Of a stretch of 64,000 nt of DNA, positions 41,899 to 57,077 are shown piece after piece. Position numbers and translations under genes: made by a program. The DNA is from Scylla paramamosain (taxonomy: Eukaryota; Arthropoda; Malacostraca; Decapoda; Portunidae): NCBI RefSeq assembly GCF_035594125.1, contig NC_087163.1, positions 10,208,501 to 10,272,500 of the forward strand. The letters are read 5' to 3'. Under the pieces are notes generated by a model. It was not told the origin of the DNA and searched no databases. It saw only the letters and a list, made by a program, of their open reading frames with translations. Each line of letters begins with the position of its first letter. Position 1 is the stretch's first letter.

Positions 41899-41971
41899 GG
41901 TTCCTCTACCTCGTGTTTCCTATTTATCATATTTGTGAACGAGTTGATTAAAGTAATGAAAGAAAAATGCA
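41899..41971 (+). repeat. 73-bp copy of the RT gene inside the LINE E 3' UTR
   Basis: Identical to 40502-40574 (RT segment following LGVRQG) except for one A-to-G change, same orientation. It sits in the non-coding 3' UTR 195 bp after the ORF2 stop. Confidence 0.95.
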
Positions 41972-42412
41972 TGGTTCATGTATGTTTCTATTTTGTTTAA
42001 TATATTTTATGTGTTTTACGTTTTCGGTATGTGTTCTACTTATTCTGTTCTATGTATTTTATACGTTTCATATGTGATGTATTTCGTCCGGTTTTTTTTC
42101 ATATTCTAAATGTTTTATGTGTTGTGTAGTATGTTTTAGGTGTACCATGTGCTTTATGGTGTGTCATGAGTGTCATAATTTTGTCATGAGTTATGGAATT
42201 ATGTTATGGAATTCATGTGTATAAGATAATTTGATCTGCTATAGGCGTTTTATGCTTTTGTTTGTATAAATGGGCGTTTTGTGTGTTGCGTTTTAAGTCA
42301 TTTATAGATTTTTAAAGAAAGTATTTTTATGGACCATATCCTCTGAGTCCTGTTGTAATTGTAATCACTTGTTGTGGTCAATAAATCTATCTATCTATCT
42401 ATCTATCTATCT

Positions 42413-43142
<730 letters not shown>

Positions 43143-43235
43143 ACGACCACAAATTCCTGCCCCTCTTACAGCTGCCTTTACATCCAGAAAAAGCCAACTC
43201 AGGCCTCATATTTCTACGGTAACTGAATTGTTGAC

Positions 43236-43341
<106 letters not shown>

Positions 43342-43363
43342 ATATTACTATATTAGAAATTAC

Positions 43364-43405
43364 ATAAGTTACCGCTCTTGGTAAGTTACCTTAGCGGTAA
43401 CTTAT
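43364..43405. repeat. 13-bp perfect inverted repeat with a palindromic loop
   Basis: ATAAGTTACCGCT at 43364-43376 pairs with AGCGGTAACTTAT at 43393-43405. The 16-nt loop itself holds GGTAAGTTACC. A second short stem, AGAGCG/CGCTCT, follows at about 43418-43442. Confidence 0.9.
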
Positions 43406-43525
43406 CTATAAAAAAAAAGAGCGTTTTTGAACGCAGCGCTCTTACTAACAATGTTTACACCAAGTGCACCAATGCATAACTGAGCATGAGGTTTCATGGA
43501 TTGTGAGTAATATGTGTTTGTACCC

Positions 43526-43622
43526 TAAAGCATAGTTCGTGAAGCTAAAATTTGTTCGCAAAACTAGTTCGTGAACCAATTCGTTCGTGATCCAAAGCGT
43601 TTGCGAACCGAGGTTCTGCTGT
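43526..43622 (+). mobile_element. Terminal inverted repeat of a mariner/Tc1-type element (in LTR G0)
   Basis: TTCGTGAACCAATTCGTTCG and TTTGCGAACCGAGGTTCTGC lead to TGTA at a TA dinucleotide. A CCTCGGTTCGC-type terminus at TA is typical of IS630/Tc1/mariner-class transposons and MITEs. No transposase is seen. Confidence 0.55.
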
Positions 43623-44078
43623 ATAAGAATTATAATATTCTATGGATACCGACCTCTCAAATTACAAGAGTAATAACCACCCATATCCATAGTACATTAT
43701 CTCTTCTGCCATGCAGCACCTTCTGTGTCTTCTCATAAGACGAACCATGGTCACCCAGGATTGCCCGGGCTTGGAGAAAAAACAGACGCCACCACACCGC
43801 AGAGACTCAGATATCCTCCAAATTCAGAGCCCCCCTAAAGAACACTGGAGCCTAGTTGCATTTAACAGTACAGCAATGTATACACAAACAAGCTGCACGA
43901 CTAAATAAAACAGAGAGGGTTTACTGACCGTTCACAGGTATTCCTAATTCTCAGTTACTGCAGCCGAGGAGTCGTTGTGGGAGGTATCTCTTTACGTACG
44001 AGGTACTACCATCACAGGTAGGCTTTTGGGGACACTTATCTCTCACCGAACATCAACAGGAGCTTACTAGTCAAATAG

Positions 44079-45150
44079 CAGTGTTGGCCACCACAAGCCA
44101 AAAATCACTTCTGCAAATCACAAATCTGCAAACCCACAACCTACCTTCCACAACCACAAATCCGCAAAACCTCCTGACATTTACTTTTCCGCAACCACAA
44201 ATGTGCAAATTGTAAACCATTCCTTAATATCTTTTTCTTTTTATGACAAAAGCATTAAAACACAGTTAAAACAACCTAGAAAGGTAGGTCACTCAATTAT
44301 TATATACATAAATAGATATTATCATTATCATGATAATTTTTTAATGTTATTTCAATATAATTTTAATGTTATGTTACCTAGGTTGTGCCCTGCCTGGGCT
44401 ATCCACCTGCGCGGTGGAAAAAGGCATTAAATAAGTTAAATTATTAATTCAGGACACTCACTGAGTAGTGAGTAATATTTAATATAATATTTAAATTGAT
44501 AATATAAAGTTAACTTACTTAAGGCAGCGGAAACGTTCACTTTAGCAATATAATCGACACAGCAGACTGGCTGGAGGTGAGGAGGAGGACTGAAAGAGGT
44601 GCGCGCTGGGCAGCAGCAGCACTGCAGAGTTGCCAACAAAAAAAATTTCGCAAAGCGCTAGCATAAGGAAAAAAAGGTGCTAATTATAGGTGAACATTTT
44701 GAAATATGGCGCTAAATGAGACAAAAAAAGACGCTAGTTATGGAATAAGAAGCGTAAATGTTTGGCGCTAGATTATTATGAAAATCGCTAGATTTAGCGT
44801 CAAAAGCGTTATTGGTGAACATTTTGAAATATGGCGCTAAATGAGACAAAAGAGACGCTAGTTATGCAATAAGAAGCGTAAATGTTTAGCGCTAGATTAT
44901 TATGAAAATCGCTAGATTTAGCGTCAAAAGCGTTAGTTGCCAACTTGGCAATTCAGATATGGCAAGTTTTGGCAACCCAAAACAAACTTGCGCTCGCTTT
45001 ACCACGTGATTTGTGGAAGTACTTCCGCAAACACAAATCTGTAAATTTGCGGGGATTTTGCCCCAAACGCAAATCCGCAAAATAAAAATGCCCTTCCGCA
45101 ATTGCAGAGTTTGAGGTTTGCGGAAGTGCTTCCGGAAGTGCCCAACTCTG
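44079..45150. mobile_element. Non-autonomous hAT-type transposon (MITE), complete with 8-bp TSD
   Basis: 1072 bp. The left end CAGTGTTGGCCAC is inverted-complementary to the right end (read inward CAGAGTTGGGCAC). It is flanked by perfect TCAAATAG duplications at 44071-44078 and 45151-45158, the 8-bp size diagnostic of hAT. Subterminal CACAAATCYGCAAA-like motifs recur at both ends (44119, 44155, 44195; and near 45030-45080), as expected for transposase-binding repeats. No transposase frame is present, so it would move only with an autonomous partner. A 125-bp tandem duplication fills its centre. Confidence 0.9.
44689..44938 (+). repeat. 125-bp tandem duplication inside the hAT MITE
   Basis: GGTGAACATTTTGAAATATG starts at 44689 and again at 44814; units differ at a handful of positions. 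Each contains the short inverted motif CGCTAGATTTAGCG. Confidence 0.93.
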
Positions 45151-45639
45151 TCAAATAGTATCCCATGAATCTAATCGTCCTCTAAATGTAAATGGCAAAA
45201 AGTTTCCAAGCCTCGTCTTGCCTCAACTTGTATGTCCTCACATCCCAGTAATCTAGCAGTGACAAAGGGATGCCACTCCAGCCGAGCGCTTTTCACAGGG
45301 TGTTTTTGGGTTGGGGAGAAGGAAGAGACATAACAAAGAAGAGCGGGGGTGGTACAAGTAGCGCCTGCCCGCTACCCACCCACCACAAGCGGCGAGCTAC
45401 AAAGACAGTTACTTCCTGAAAATTGTTATGAGCGTATTGTAGGGACTAGCTTCATGCTGATTACTTTATAAGCAAGGGGAACTCTTCAACTAAATATTGG
45501 ATGGGAGTCAATACGAAAGGATAACGGGGAATATAGAAAATTAATTGTGGAAGGAGAAAGGCTATGCACAGGGAAATTTATAATAAACTGGAGTGAGCGG
45601 CAGGTAACATCGCTCATCTCATTTCATTTCATTAATTTC

Positions 45640-45730
45640 AATGGAAAAAATTGTTTTGTTTCGTAAACAATATGGTTTGCGAATCAAGGCTCGGAATGAA
45701 TTAAGTTCGTGAACCAAGGTTTTATTGTAT
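45640..45730 (+). mobile_element. Second mariner/Tc1-type terminal repeat, at the edge of LTR G1
   Basis: GTTCGTGAACCAAGGTTTTA then TTGTA joins LTR sequence TATGTTTGTCGC. It is the same kind of end as at 43622, and it lies at the equivalent position of the LTR. Confidence 0.5.
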
Positions 45731-46138
45731 ATGTTTGTCGCTTATCATAGATGTGCTTCCTAGAACGTGACGATCGATTCCTTCCCAGCTGTTGGAGTGA
45801 CTTTGCGGTTGTACTTACTTGCCTGTAGAACGTGAAACAGGCTGACGACCTCAGTTGTGTAATTCACTACAGGAATCCAGAAGGACCCTGTGAAAGTGAA
45901 TTAGGCTCAGCACTATATTTCACAGGAAGTGGCAGTGTAAGTAGGCTGACCCAGATAGTGGCGGGCGAGAAGGGGAACATAACCTGGTGCTATGACCGTT
46001 TGTTTAAAGGGTGCAAGAGACCAGAAGGATCTTGTAACCTATTTTAGGCCCTGCACCAAGTCACATAGGTGATGACTTCGGGGAAGCTAGCCCATTTTGA
46101 GGCATCTGTAAGGGGAGCACGAATCTATGGTTGTAACA
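45731..46138 (+). mobile_element. Family G LTR G1: 3' part of a 5' LTR
   Basis: Aligns with 47290-47663 (shared GCTTCCTAGAACGTG, GAAACAGGCTGA, CTGCACCAAGTCA, GAGGCATCTGTAAG). It ends GGTTGTAACA at 46138, followed by a primer-binding site that begins TGG at 46144 (TGGCTACCTC). G2 has TGGCGACCTC, matching the 3' end of some arginine tRNAs. Everything 5' of the TA site is missing, replaced by the mariner-like remnant. Confidence 0.75.
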
Positions 46139-47215
46139 GAAATTGGCTACCTCACTAGGATCGCTGGAAGCTTCATAGTCAGGTGGGGCAGACAGTTGTT
46201 TGTTATATGCTTCGTTATCTTTTGTCTGCCCACACTTAGCTTATGCAATGGAGGGCAAGGCTGGTAGACGAGGTCACTCGCGATCCGAGTCTCCTGCTTG
46301 TGCCGGAAATAGCACTGCAGATCTGACGCAATTTGATGTGAGACCACATAGTCCCACAAAAAGCGTCTACAGACGTGTTAGCCCTGCCTGCATGCAATGT
46401 TGGGGGATTTTCCCAGATAAAAGGCAAGTCTGAGATGAAATTTAAATTGGAGAGAAGAAGAATGGAGCTGGAGGAGGCTAGGGAAGCTAAGAGGCTTGAA
46501 CTGGAGGTTGAGAAGGATTGAGTTAGAAGCACAGATAAGGAGATTAAAGACTGAAGAGACTAGAGAGCCAGGAGGCTTGAAGCCGAAAGGGAAGCCAAGT
46601 GGCTTGAAGTTGAGAAGGAGAAGGAAATGTGGTTACTTGATGCGGAGAAGGAGGCAAAGATGTATAAGAGGGAGGAGGCTGAGAAGAATAGAATATTTGA
46701 GTTAGAGAAGACTCGAATAGAAGTTAATTCACCTCATAGCTTGAGGAGGAGCGAAGGAGTGAAGGAAGATATGGTGAGGAGTTTGAAGTTAATTCTGGAG
46801 TTTGATGAGAAAAAAGTGACAGAATAATTCAGAATGTTTCAGAAAAAGCAGCCGAATTTGATTGGCCTCAAGAGCGATGGGTTGGCTTGGTGGCTAAAAT
46901 GCTGAAGGACAGGGCTCTTGTAGTCTATATATAGGATATCAGTAGAGAATTTGGAGGATCATGAGGAGTTTAAGGCCGACATCCTGAGAGCTTATAAGCT
47001 ACGGCCGGAGGCATATAGGCTACAATTCCTTGGAGGGAAGAAAAGGCCCAGTGACTCCTTCCTCGAGCATGCTTGCTATCTCGAGGAGACAATTGAAAAA
47101 TGAACTGCTAGCGAGCAGGCCACCTCCTACCATGAGTTAAAGGAAGTCATGGAAATGGAGCAGTTTGTAAACGTGGTCGAGAAAGAATTGGTACTCAGAC
47201 AGAAGTGGCTTAATA
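46139..47215 (+). pseudogene. Family G provirus 1: leader and decayed gag
   Basis: Gypsy-type gag remnant. An ATG at 46248 begins MEGKAGRRGHSRSESPACAG. Next comes a highly charged coiled-coil stretch of EAR/KRLE repeats (46440-46720), then KTRIEVNSPHSLRR, KLILEFDEKKVTE and AEFDWPQERWVGLVAKMLKD, the capsid-like retrotransposon gag core. Frame changes and stops are many (for example at about 46520, 46826 and 46935). Protease, RT, RNase H and integrase are absent: gag is followed directly by LTR sequence at about 47219. It therefore cannot move alone. Confidence 0.75.
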
Positions 47216-47218
47216 TAA

Positions 47219-49136
<1,918 letters not shown>

Positions 49137-49283
49137 TAGTAGACCATTCTGGATACATGTACTATTAAAGTCAACAGTAGGATGTGCATTATTCTTTTTA
49201 TAAAGCGTATTCTATGAATCTCCTGATGGAGTACACACCTCGTGAGCCTAGGTCGAGGGAGTCAAGGAGATGCCCCCTGAATG

Positions 49284-49802
49284 TCACCTCAACCTGACGT
49301 ATGGATTCTTAGCGGCCTTGCCCTGTATGAGACGGACACCTGTGGGCGAACGCAACGCAAGGACACGCCAAGATGGGCTTAAAGGAGAAGACCACAGATA
49401 TCGCAGAACGACGCCCTTGGTCTCTATCGTGGCTTCATCCAGGGTGATACCTAATGGTTTCTCTTCGAAGCCTCGTGCAAGGAGAAACACAGACTCCTCA
49501 GTCTTAGGCTTGAGTATAATTTCGTACCCAGACAAGAGTACCCGAAGCAACAGTCCCTGTTACTCCTCCAGCCGCTTCATGGCTGGGAAGGGGATACGCT
49601 CGTCATTGGGACGGAGCTTATACTGTCGAAACGTAGGTGGGTGGTTAGGAAGGAGATGCCTTGCGATGCCTCTTCCCCGCCACCTACTCTGAGGTTCCCA
49701 TTCCTCATCCTCGGGCAAGGAGAGCTCAATGCATCTCCAGTGTGTAGAGGCCTGGTGCATGGTGTGAGAGTCCCCCTCAGAGAGGATTGCAGAAGTCTGC
49801 AC
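49284..49802 (-). pseudogene. Probable gag-like ORF1 fragment of a LINE
   Basis: Two minus-strand pieces (49560-49802 and 49284-49550), split by one in-frame stop, read WRCIELSLPEDEEW, FRQYKLRPNDERIPFPAMKR and then FEEKPLGITLDEATIETKGV. This resembles the nucleic-acid-binding ORF1 found in arthropod LINEs, in which a short RRM-like part precedes CCHC knuckles. The knuckles are not visible here, and the assignment is tentative. Confidence 0.4.
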
Positions 49803-49849
49803 ACCGCGAAAGCTGAAATCACACTATCCTGAAAAAAACTGGTGGTTGA

Positions 49850-50520
49850 ACGAGCTTAAGCACAGTATGGGAGAGCGTCTTGGGAACAGATAACCAATCA
49901 GCGCATGGCTCGGTTACCGGCATAAGCAGCCAATGAGTGTCCGGCTGGGCCACCAAGTGACTGCCAGTGAGTAGGCAATGAGAGCTCAGGTTGTTGCTGA
50001 ATGTTGATGGCCGGTTTTTCCAAGTGGATGTACACTGCTTCAGTCATCTTCATTCTCTTGGTGTCGCTTTTTTTCAATAGGATTGTTGTATTCTCCTCCA
50101 TATGGCGTCGCTTAAGGATGAGCCCGTGCTCACTTATGTTATGTTGTATGGCGTCGTCCTGGAGGTGTGCGGTGATTCTTTTTGAAAGGATTGTAGTTGT
50201 GAGCCCGATGTACATGGAAAATAGGTGATTACAGTCACCAACAGTGCATGTATGTTGGTAAATAACATTCACTTCTTGTAGTGGCTGAATCGGGGAGAGA
50301 CAGCTATTCTTCATGACAAGGCTGGCATTTTTTTGGGGTCTTGTAGTAGAGGATAAGCTTGAGCTTGGTGTCTGTGTTGACCGGTGAGACGTTGTTGTGG
50401 GTGATGCTTTTTATATTGCCTTCTCGTCGTCCTTATACACTGATGACATCATGCTCTTGTAGAAGAGGGTGATGCATGGTTTTTCTGGCTTGGACAAGTT
50501 GTCACCATGGTTGGCATTAA
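49850..50520 (-). pseudogene. Penelope-like element P1: linker and GIY-YIG endonuclease
   Basis: Minus strand. ITLFYKSMMSSVYKDDEKAI (about 50430-50490), then LKLILYYKT, then QEVNVIYQHTCTVGDCNHLF and MYIGLTTTILSKRITAHLQ (50060-50270), the GIY-YIG nuclease core. The Cys pair and the YIG are kept; the usual GIY-side is weak. The element is a retrotransposon type that pairs a telomerase-like RT with this nuclease. One stop lies in the linker (about 50425). The RT C-terminus is at 51660-52005, beyond fragment B3. Confidence 0.82.
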
Positions 50521-50544
50521 TAAAACTCACATCACCCCCTCACT

Positions 50545-51540
50545 TCTCCAATAACTTTGCTTCTTCATCTTTCTCTTCTTTATTTTAACCTGATGGTACC
50601 AGTGCCATCTGATTTATTTCTAAAGCTGAACTCTTTGCTCAAAACTTTGCTAAAAACCCTACCTTGGATGATTTAGGGCTTTTTCCTCCCTCTCTTCATC
50701 CTCCAGCTACTTTATAATACCCATTAAAATCTTTTGCAGTGATGTTTTCTATGCTTTCGCTGGCTTAATTCCTTGAAAGGTTTATGGACCTTATGGAGTC
50801 CCTCCTATTATTCTCCGAAACTGCTTGCCTTTTTCTAAGTCAAACTCTTTTAACTCTAACAATCAACATTTACCTTTCCTCTTGCTTGAAGTTTGTCTAC
50901 ATTCATCCTGTTCCTAAAAAGGGTGACCGTTCTAATCCCTCAAACTATCGTCCTATTGGTTTAATTTCTTACCTATCTAAAGTTTTGAATCTATCCTCAA
51001 CAGAAAGATTCTTAAACATCAATCACTTCACAATCTTCTATCTAATCACCAGTATGAGTTCCATCAAGGCTGCCCTATTAATGATCTTCTGGTTTTCCTA
51101 ACTGAGTCTTGGGCATCCTCTTTCAGGAATTCTGGTAAAACTTTTGCTCTTGGCTTAGGCATATAGAAAGCTTTTAATGGAGTCTGGCACAAAGTTTTGA
51201 TTTCCAAACTGCCCTCCTACGGCTTCTATCCTTCTCTCTGTAACTTTATCTCAAGTTTTCTTTTTGACTGTTCTGTTGCTGCTGTGGTAGACGGTCACTA
51301 TTCTTCTTCTAAATATATTAAGTGTTCAGAGTTCTATCCTGTCACCCACTCATCATTCATCAGTGACCTTCTAAACCAAACTTCTTGCCCTATCCACCAC
51401 TACGCTGATGATAACATTCTACACTTTTCCATGTTTTTTCGTAGATGTCCAACCATGCAGGAAGTAAACAGTTCTCACAGGGAAGGCACAGAACACCTGA
51501 TTTCTGATATCTCTAAAATTTCTGATTGGAGCACATTTTA
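50545..51540 (+). mobile_element. Family B LINE fragment B3 inside Penelope P1
   Basis: Plus strand, truncated at both ends and heavily mutated. ASSCLKFVYIHPVPKKGDRS-like sequence at 50880-50940, [19 protein letters not shown], then KLPSYGFYPSLCNFISSFLF and HYADDNILHFSMFFRR (YADD at about 51402-51413). It matches 36300-37340 of B2. It separates the two parts of P1, so it was inserted later, or the locus was rearranged. Confidence 0.82.
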
Positions 51541-51659
51541 ATTGCTTATTTAAACTCATTTACATATACATATGAAAAAAACACTAAATCCCCCTAAAAA
51601 AAAAAAAACAATAAAGCCCCCCTAAAAACAAAAACCCAGTAAAACCACCCCCAGGTTTT
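51541..51659. other. A/C-rich junction between B3 and Penelope sequence
   Basis: AAAACAMTAAA-like and CCCCCTAAAA repeats; probably a decayed insertion tail. Confidence 0.45.
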
Positions 51660-53620
<1,961 letters not shown>

Positions 53621-53725
53621 GAAATTGGCGACCTCATCAGGATAGCTGATAGTTGCGTCGCCACATCGGAAGGCAGTTCGTTATTTGTTTCGTTGTCTTC
53701 TGTGTGCCCATATTCAGTGTAAGCC

Positions 53726-54155
53726 ATGAAGGGCAAGGCTGATAGCAGGGGTGACGCGATCTGAGTTCCCTGCCTCTGCTGGAAGCGGCAGTGTAGATTT
53801 AACCCTGTTCGGTGTGAGGACACCTAATTGCACATATAACGTCCACGGACGTGTTAGCCCAGCCCACAGCGTTGGTGGCTTCTCTCAGACTGCAGGTATG
53901 TCTGAGGAGATGAGATTAAAGTTGGAAATGAGAAGAATAGAAAAGGAGAAGGGTAGAGAGAAGGAGGCGCGAGAATTTGAGAAGGCTCTAGTTGGAAGCT
54001 GAAGCTGAGAAAAGGAGGTTGAAGAATCAAGAGACCAGGGAAACCAGGAGGCTAAAAGCTGAGAGGAAAGCTAAGAGGCTTGAGGCCAAGGAGAAGGCAA
54101 GGTTGCTTGAGGCCGAGAAGATGTCTGAGAGAGAGGAGGCTGAAAAGAATAGGAT
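53726..54155 (+). pseudogene. Family G provirus 2: first part of gag, up to the BEL insertion
   Basis: ATG at 53726 (MKGKADSRG), with an early stop and frame changes. It continues as VDLTLFGVRTPN, GRVSPAHSVGG and a charged coiled-coil region (MSEEMRLKLEMRRIEKEKGR, then AERKAKRLEAKEKARLLEAE, REEAEKNRI). The gag is cut after EKNRI by the BEL/Pao element and resumes at 60027 with FELEKTQIEVNSS. Without the insertion the two parts are collinear with provirus 1. Confidence 0.8.
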
Positions 54156-54991
54156 TGTGACTGGATTCATGTATGTGTTGATGTATAATTTAACTAACAA
54201 GTATCACTCCATTGTTTAGCATGATCATCCTACTGTCATCAATATTGAAATTTGTATTTGGTACATGCATTGTATTGTTTGGGTTACTGAAGGGTACAAT
54301 GTATTATGGTATCATTATTATTATTATGGACATTTGTCATATTAATAAATGATTTTGGTAATTATATGATTACGGTCAACTACCACTGTTACAATCGTTG
54401 GTTGTACGATTGTTCGTTACAAGCCAGAAGGCAGGTGTTAGGAGCTGAGGTGTGGTAGGTCAGCGTGAGGTGTAGGCAGTGTGTGGCAGGCAGTTAGACA
54501 GTGTTGAAGGGTGAAGCGGAATTTCCTTGCTGGCTAAACGGAATCGGTGAGTTGACCAGATGTTTGTAATATATTTTGCTATTGATATGTGTGTGGTGTC
54601 TGTTTTTATATAGTTATGTTAAATTTGATCTTAATGTTGTAATTATAATAGGTGATAGTCAAGTTTGACAAGAATTGTTTTTCAGCATGTCTGCTTGATT
54701 ATTGTGGCTGGTTTAGTTGTTTCCCATTTGAAACTCAGTCTCAGCAATAAAAGATGTGTCTTTTTACTGAATTTGTGTATTTATACTTACATGCATTGCT
54801 TAATGTTATACGTGCAAAGTATAACATTATAACAAACTATATTTATTATCAATTGTGTTGCACCTACAACTACTTTTTTACTTGTTTGATGAATTCAGTA
54901 TTGTAATTCGAACTTGCAGTTCACGCTACTGAATACAGAAGAAAGTGAGGGCAGTCGGGCTATATTGTCATCCTGGGCAGGGACAACAATA
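54156..54991 (+). mobile_element. BEL/Pao 5' LTR
   Basis: 836 bp, begins TG and ends GGGACAACAATA where the 3' copy reads GGGACAACAACA. The terminal CA has become TA. A poly(A) signal AATAAA stands at 54746-54751. About 12 bp further on, TAGCGACCGACGACG (55001) looks like a decayed primer-binding site (TGG to TAG). Confidence 0.85.
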
Positions 54992-55232
54992 GTGAACTTT
55001 TAGCGACCGACGACGATGTATAGCCATGGAAACTTGACAGTCGCACTTCGTGTTCATCCTTGAACGCCACACTGGGACTCCCACGCACTCCCCACCTAAC
55101 TCCCTCATCCAAGGTTGTTGCCACTCAACATAGTCCAGAGTGAGTTGGCTACTGAGGAACTGCTACGGACTACAGGTGCATGAGGCAAGTGTAACTGTTA
55201 TTAGTTAAAAGGTGTTTATTGACTTCACTACC

Positions 55233-57077
55233 ATGTCGTTAATGGACGATTTACGCAAAACTCGCACCGTCAAGAAAACACAGGTTACAAAACGAGTTAA
55301 TGAGCTGAGAAGACTCGTTGTTGATGATGCTTACAGTGATGTCGTTCAGAAATCTGACTTGATTAAAAGAGTGTTCCATGATTTCATAGTAGCACATGAC
55401 GCCTATCACAGTGAACTTACACAGTCTGACTTAATGGCTACTGAGAAATATCTTAATGAAGTGGAATATGATTGTATTGATGGTTTACAAGGTGTTCGTG
55501 AATATATAAAGAGCGGCTCTGCTGATGGTGCCACTTTTAACGGGAATCATGTGCCTGAGAGGAGTGGTTTGTCTTATGTTAAATTACCTCCAGTACCTCA
55601 ACCGGATGTTTTTTGTGGTAAACCTTAGACTTATCCTATGTGGAAGGCATCTTTTAATACTTTGGTAGGTAAACACAACATTGGGTATGATGAAGAGATG
55701 TTTTACTTCAAACAGTATACGGCAGGAGAGGCGCAGAGTGCGATAGAAGCTTTATTTCTTTGTCTTGATAAGTCTTCCTATGATGCAGCACTTAAAATAC
55801 TCGAGGACAGATTTGTAAATCCCTCTCTTGTTGCTTCTGCTTTTCGCAGGAAACTAGAAAATTTGCTAAAAATTGGTTCTCGGACTTTTTGGCTCAAATA
55901 TGTGTTGCAAAAGTCTTATAACTCATTAAACATTTTGAGTGATGAATTTGAGAATAAGGAAATCTTAAACAAGCAGTCTGCCTCGTTAGTAAATAAGTGG
56001 ATTGTGAAAATTGTAGAAAGTGCATCTTTGCCAGATTTTGATACATTTTCTTCATTCATTAGGTTCATTAAAGGCAAAGCCTTAATTGCCAACCATGCAT
56101 AGTGGGCTGGTCATACATCATTGAATTCTTCCAATGCAAGGAAGCCTCAGTGGATTAAGCATGACCCTCGTGTTCAAGGTCAGGTGTACTCAGTTCAGTC
56201 AGGAACGCCTACACAACAGAATCAACCATCACAAGTGGGACATAAGGGTTGTACTGTACGTGGCAATGGACACAAGGTTACTAACTGCACTGTTTTCAAT
56301 AACATGCCCTTAGGAGACAGAAGGGGACTCATTCGTGATAAGGACATGTGCTTTGGTTGTTTGCCTTCTGGGCATATTAGTAAGGAATGCAGGAACAGAC
56401 ACGTTTGTGCTGTATGTTCAAGGAGACACCCAACGTTACTTCATGACTACAGTTTGCAGCCACAAGGTGACTCTGCTGCTACTGCTGCTACTCCTGACAA
56501 TGTTAATCTTGATACATGCTTAATTTCTGAGATCAAAAAGAGCAACCGTGTGACAACGATGGTGCTACCTGTCATGCTACATCACTCATCTAGTAACTCG
56601 GAGATTTTAGTAAACGCAGTCTTAGATACACAGTCTAACACCATTTTTGTGACTAATGAAGTTGTGCAGATGTTGAATGTTTCTGGTCGTCACACTACAT
56701 TGGATATAACAACTATGACTGGATGCATGAATATGTCTACAGTAGCTATTGATGGCTTGGAAGTAAAAGGTGTATATGGTGGTCCTTACATGAAAATATC
56801 GTCATGTTATATGAGAGATTCTATTCCATGCAAACGTGAGAGCATTCCAACAGCTGATGTTATTAGCAAATGGCCACATCTTTCCCACATCGACATCCCT
56901 TATTATTATGAAAGGGCATCCATCGGACTTCTGATCGGTTATCATTGCCCTCAAGTCATGCAACCATTAGAAGTTGCGATTGGAGGTAACTATGAACCAT
57001 TTGGCTGGAAGACCAATCTTGGTTGGTGTGTCATAGGAGCGACTTGTGTGGATGTAGATGTGGATGGGATTGATTAA
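55233..57077 (+). pseudogene. BEL/Pao gag and protease region
   Basis: From ATG at 55233 (MSLMDDLRKTRTVKKTQ) in one frame, with stops at 55626 (TAG), 56100 (TAG) and 57075 (TAA). The N-terminal gag matches the DUF1759-type region (YPMWKASFNTLVG, FYFKQYTAGEAQSAIEALFL). Zinc knuckles follow at about 56340-56420 (CFGCLPSGHISKEC, then HVCAVCSRRHPTLLH). The aspartic protease has VLDTQSNTIFVTNEVVQML at about 56620, in which DTQS is the form common in BEL elements, and ends with IGLLIGYHCPQVM. Role: capsid and polyprotein processing. Confidence 0.87.

Larger units (their letters stand above)
37485..42412 (+). mobile_element. LINE E: two-ORF non-LTR retrotransposon nested in B2, nearly intact
   Basis: About 4.9 kb inserted between CCATG (37480-37484) and ATGGAGTATGC (42413) of B2, giving a 3-bp shared ATG as the only candidate target duplication. 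It has a 5' UTR with a TG-rich start, ORF1 (37857-38618), ORF2 (from about 38612 to 41704), a 700-bp T/G-rich 3' UTR and a (CTAT)n tail at 42386-42412. A single nonsense codon in ORF2 is the only clear coding lesion. It must be younger than B2. Confidence 0.92.

Noticed and set aside
44641..44938. Tandem repeat first read as a satellite
   Set aside because: It is an internal duplication wholly contained in the hAT MITE.
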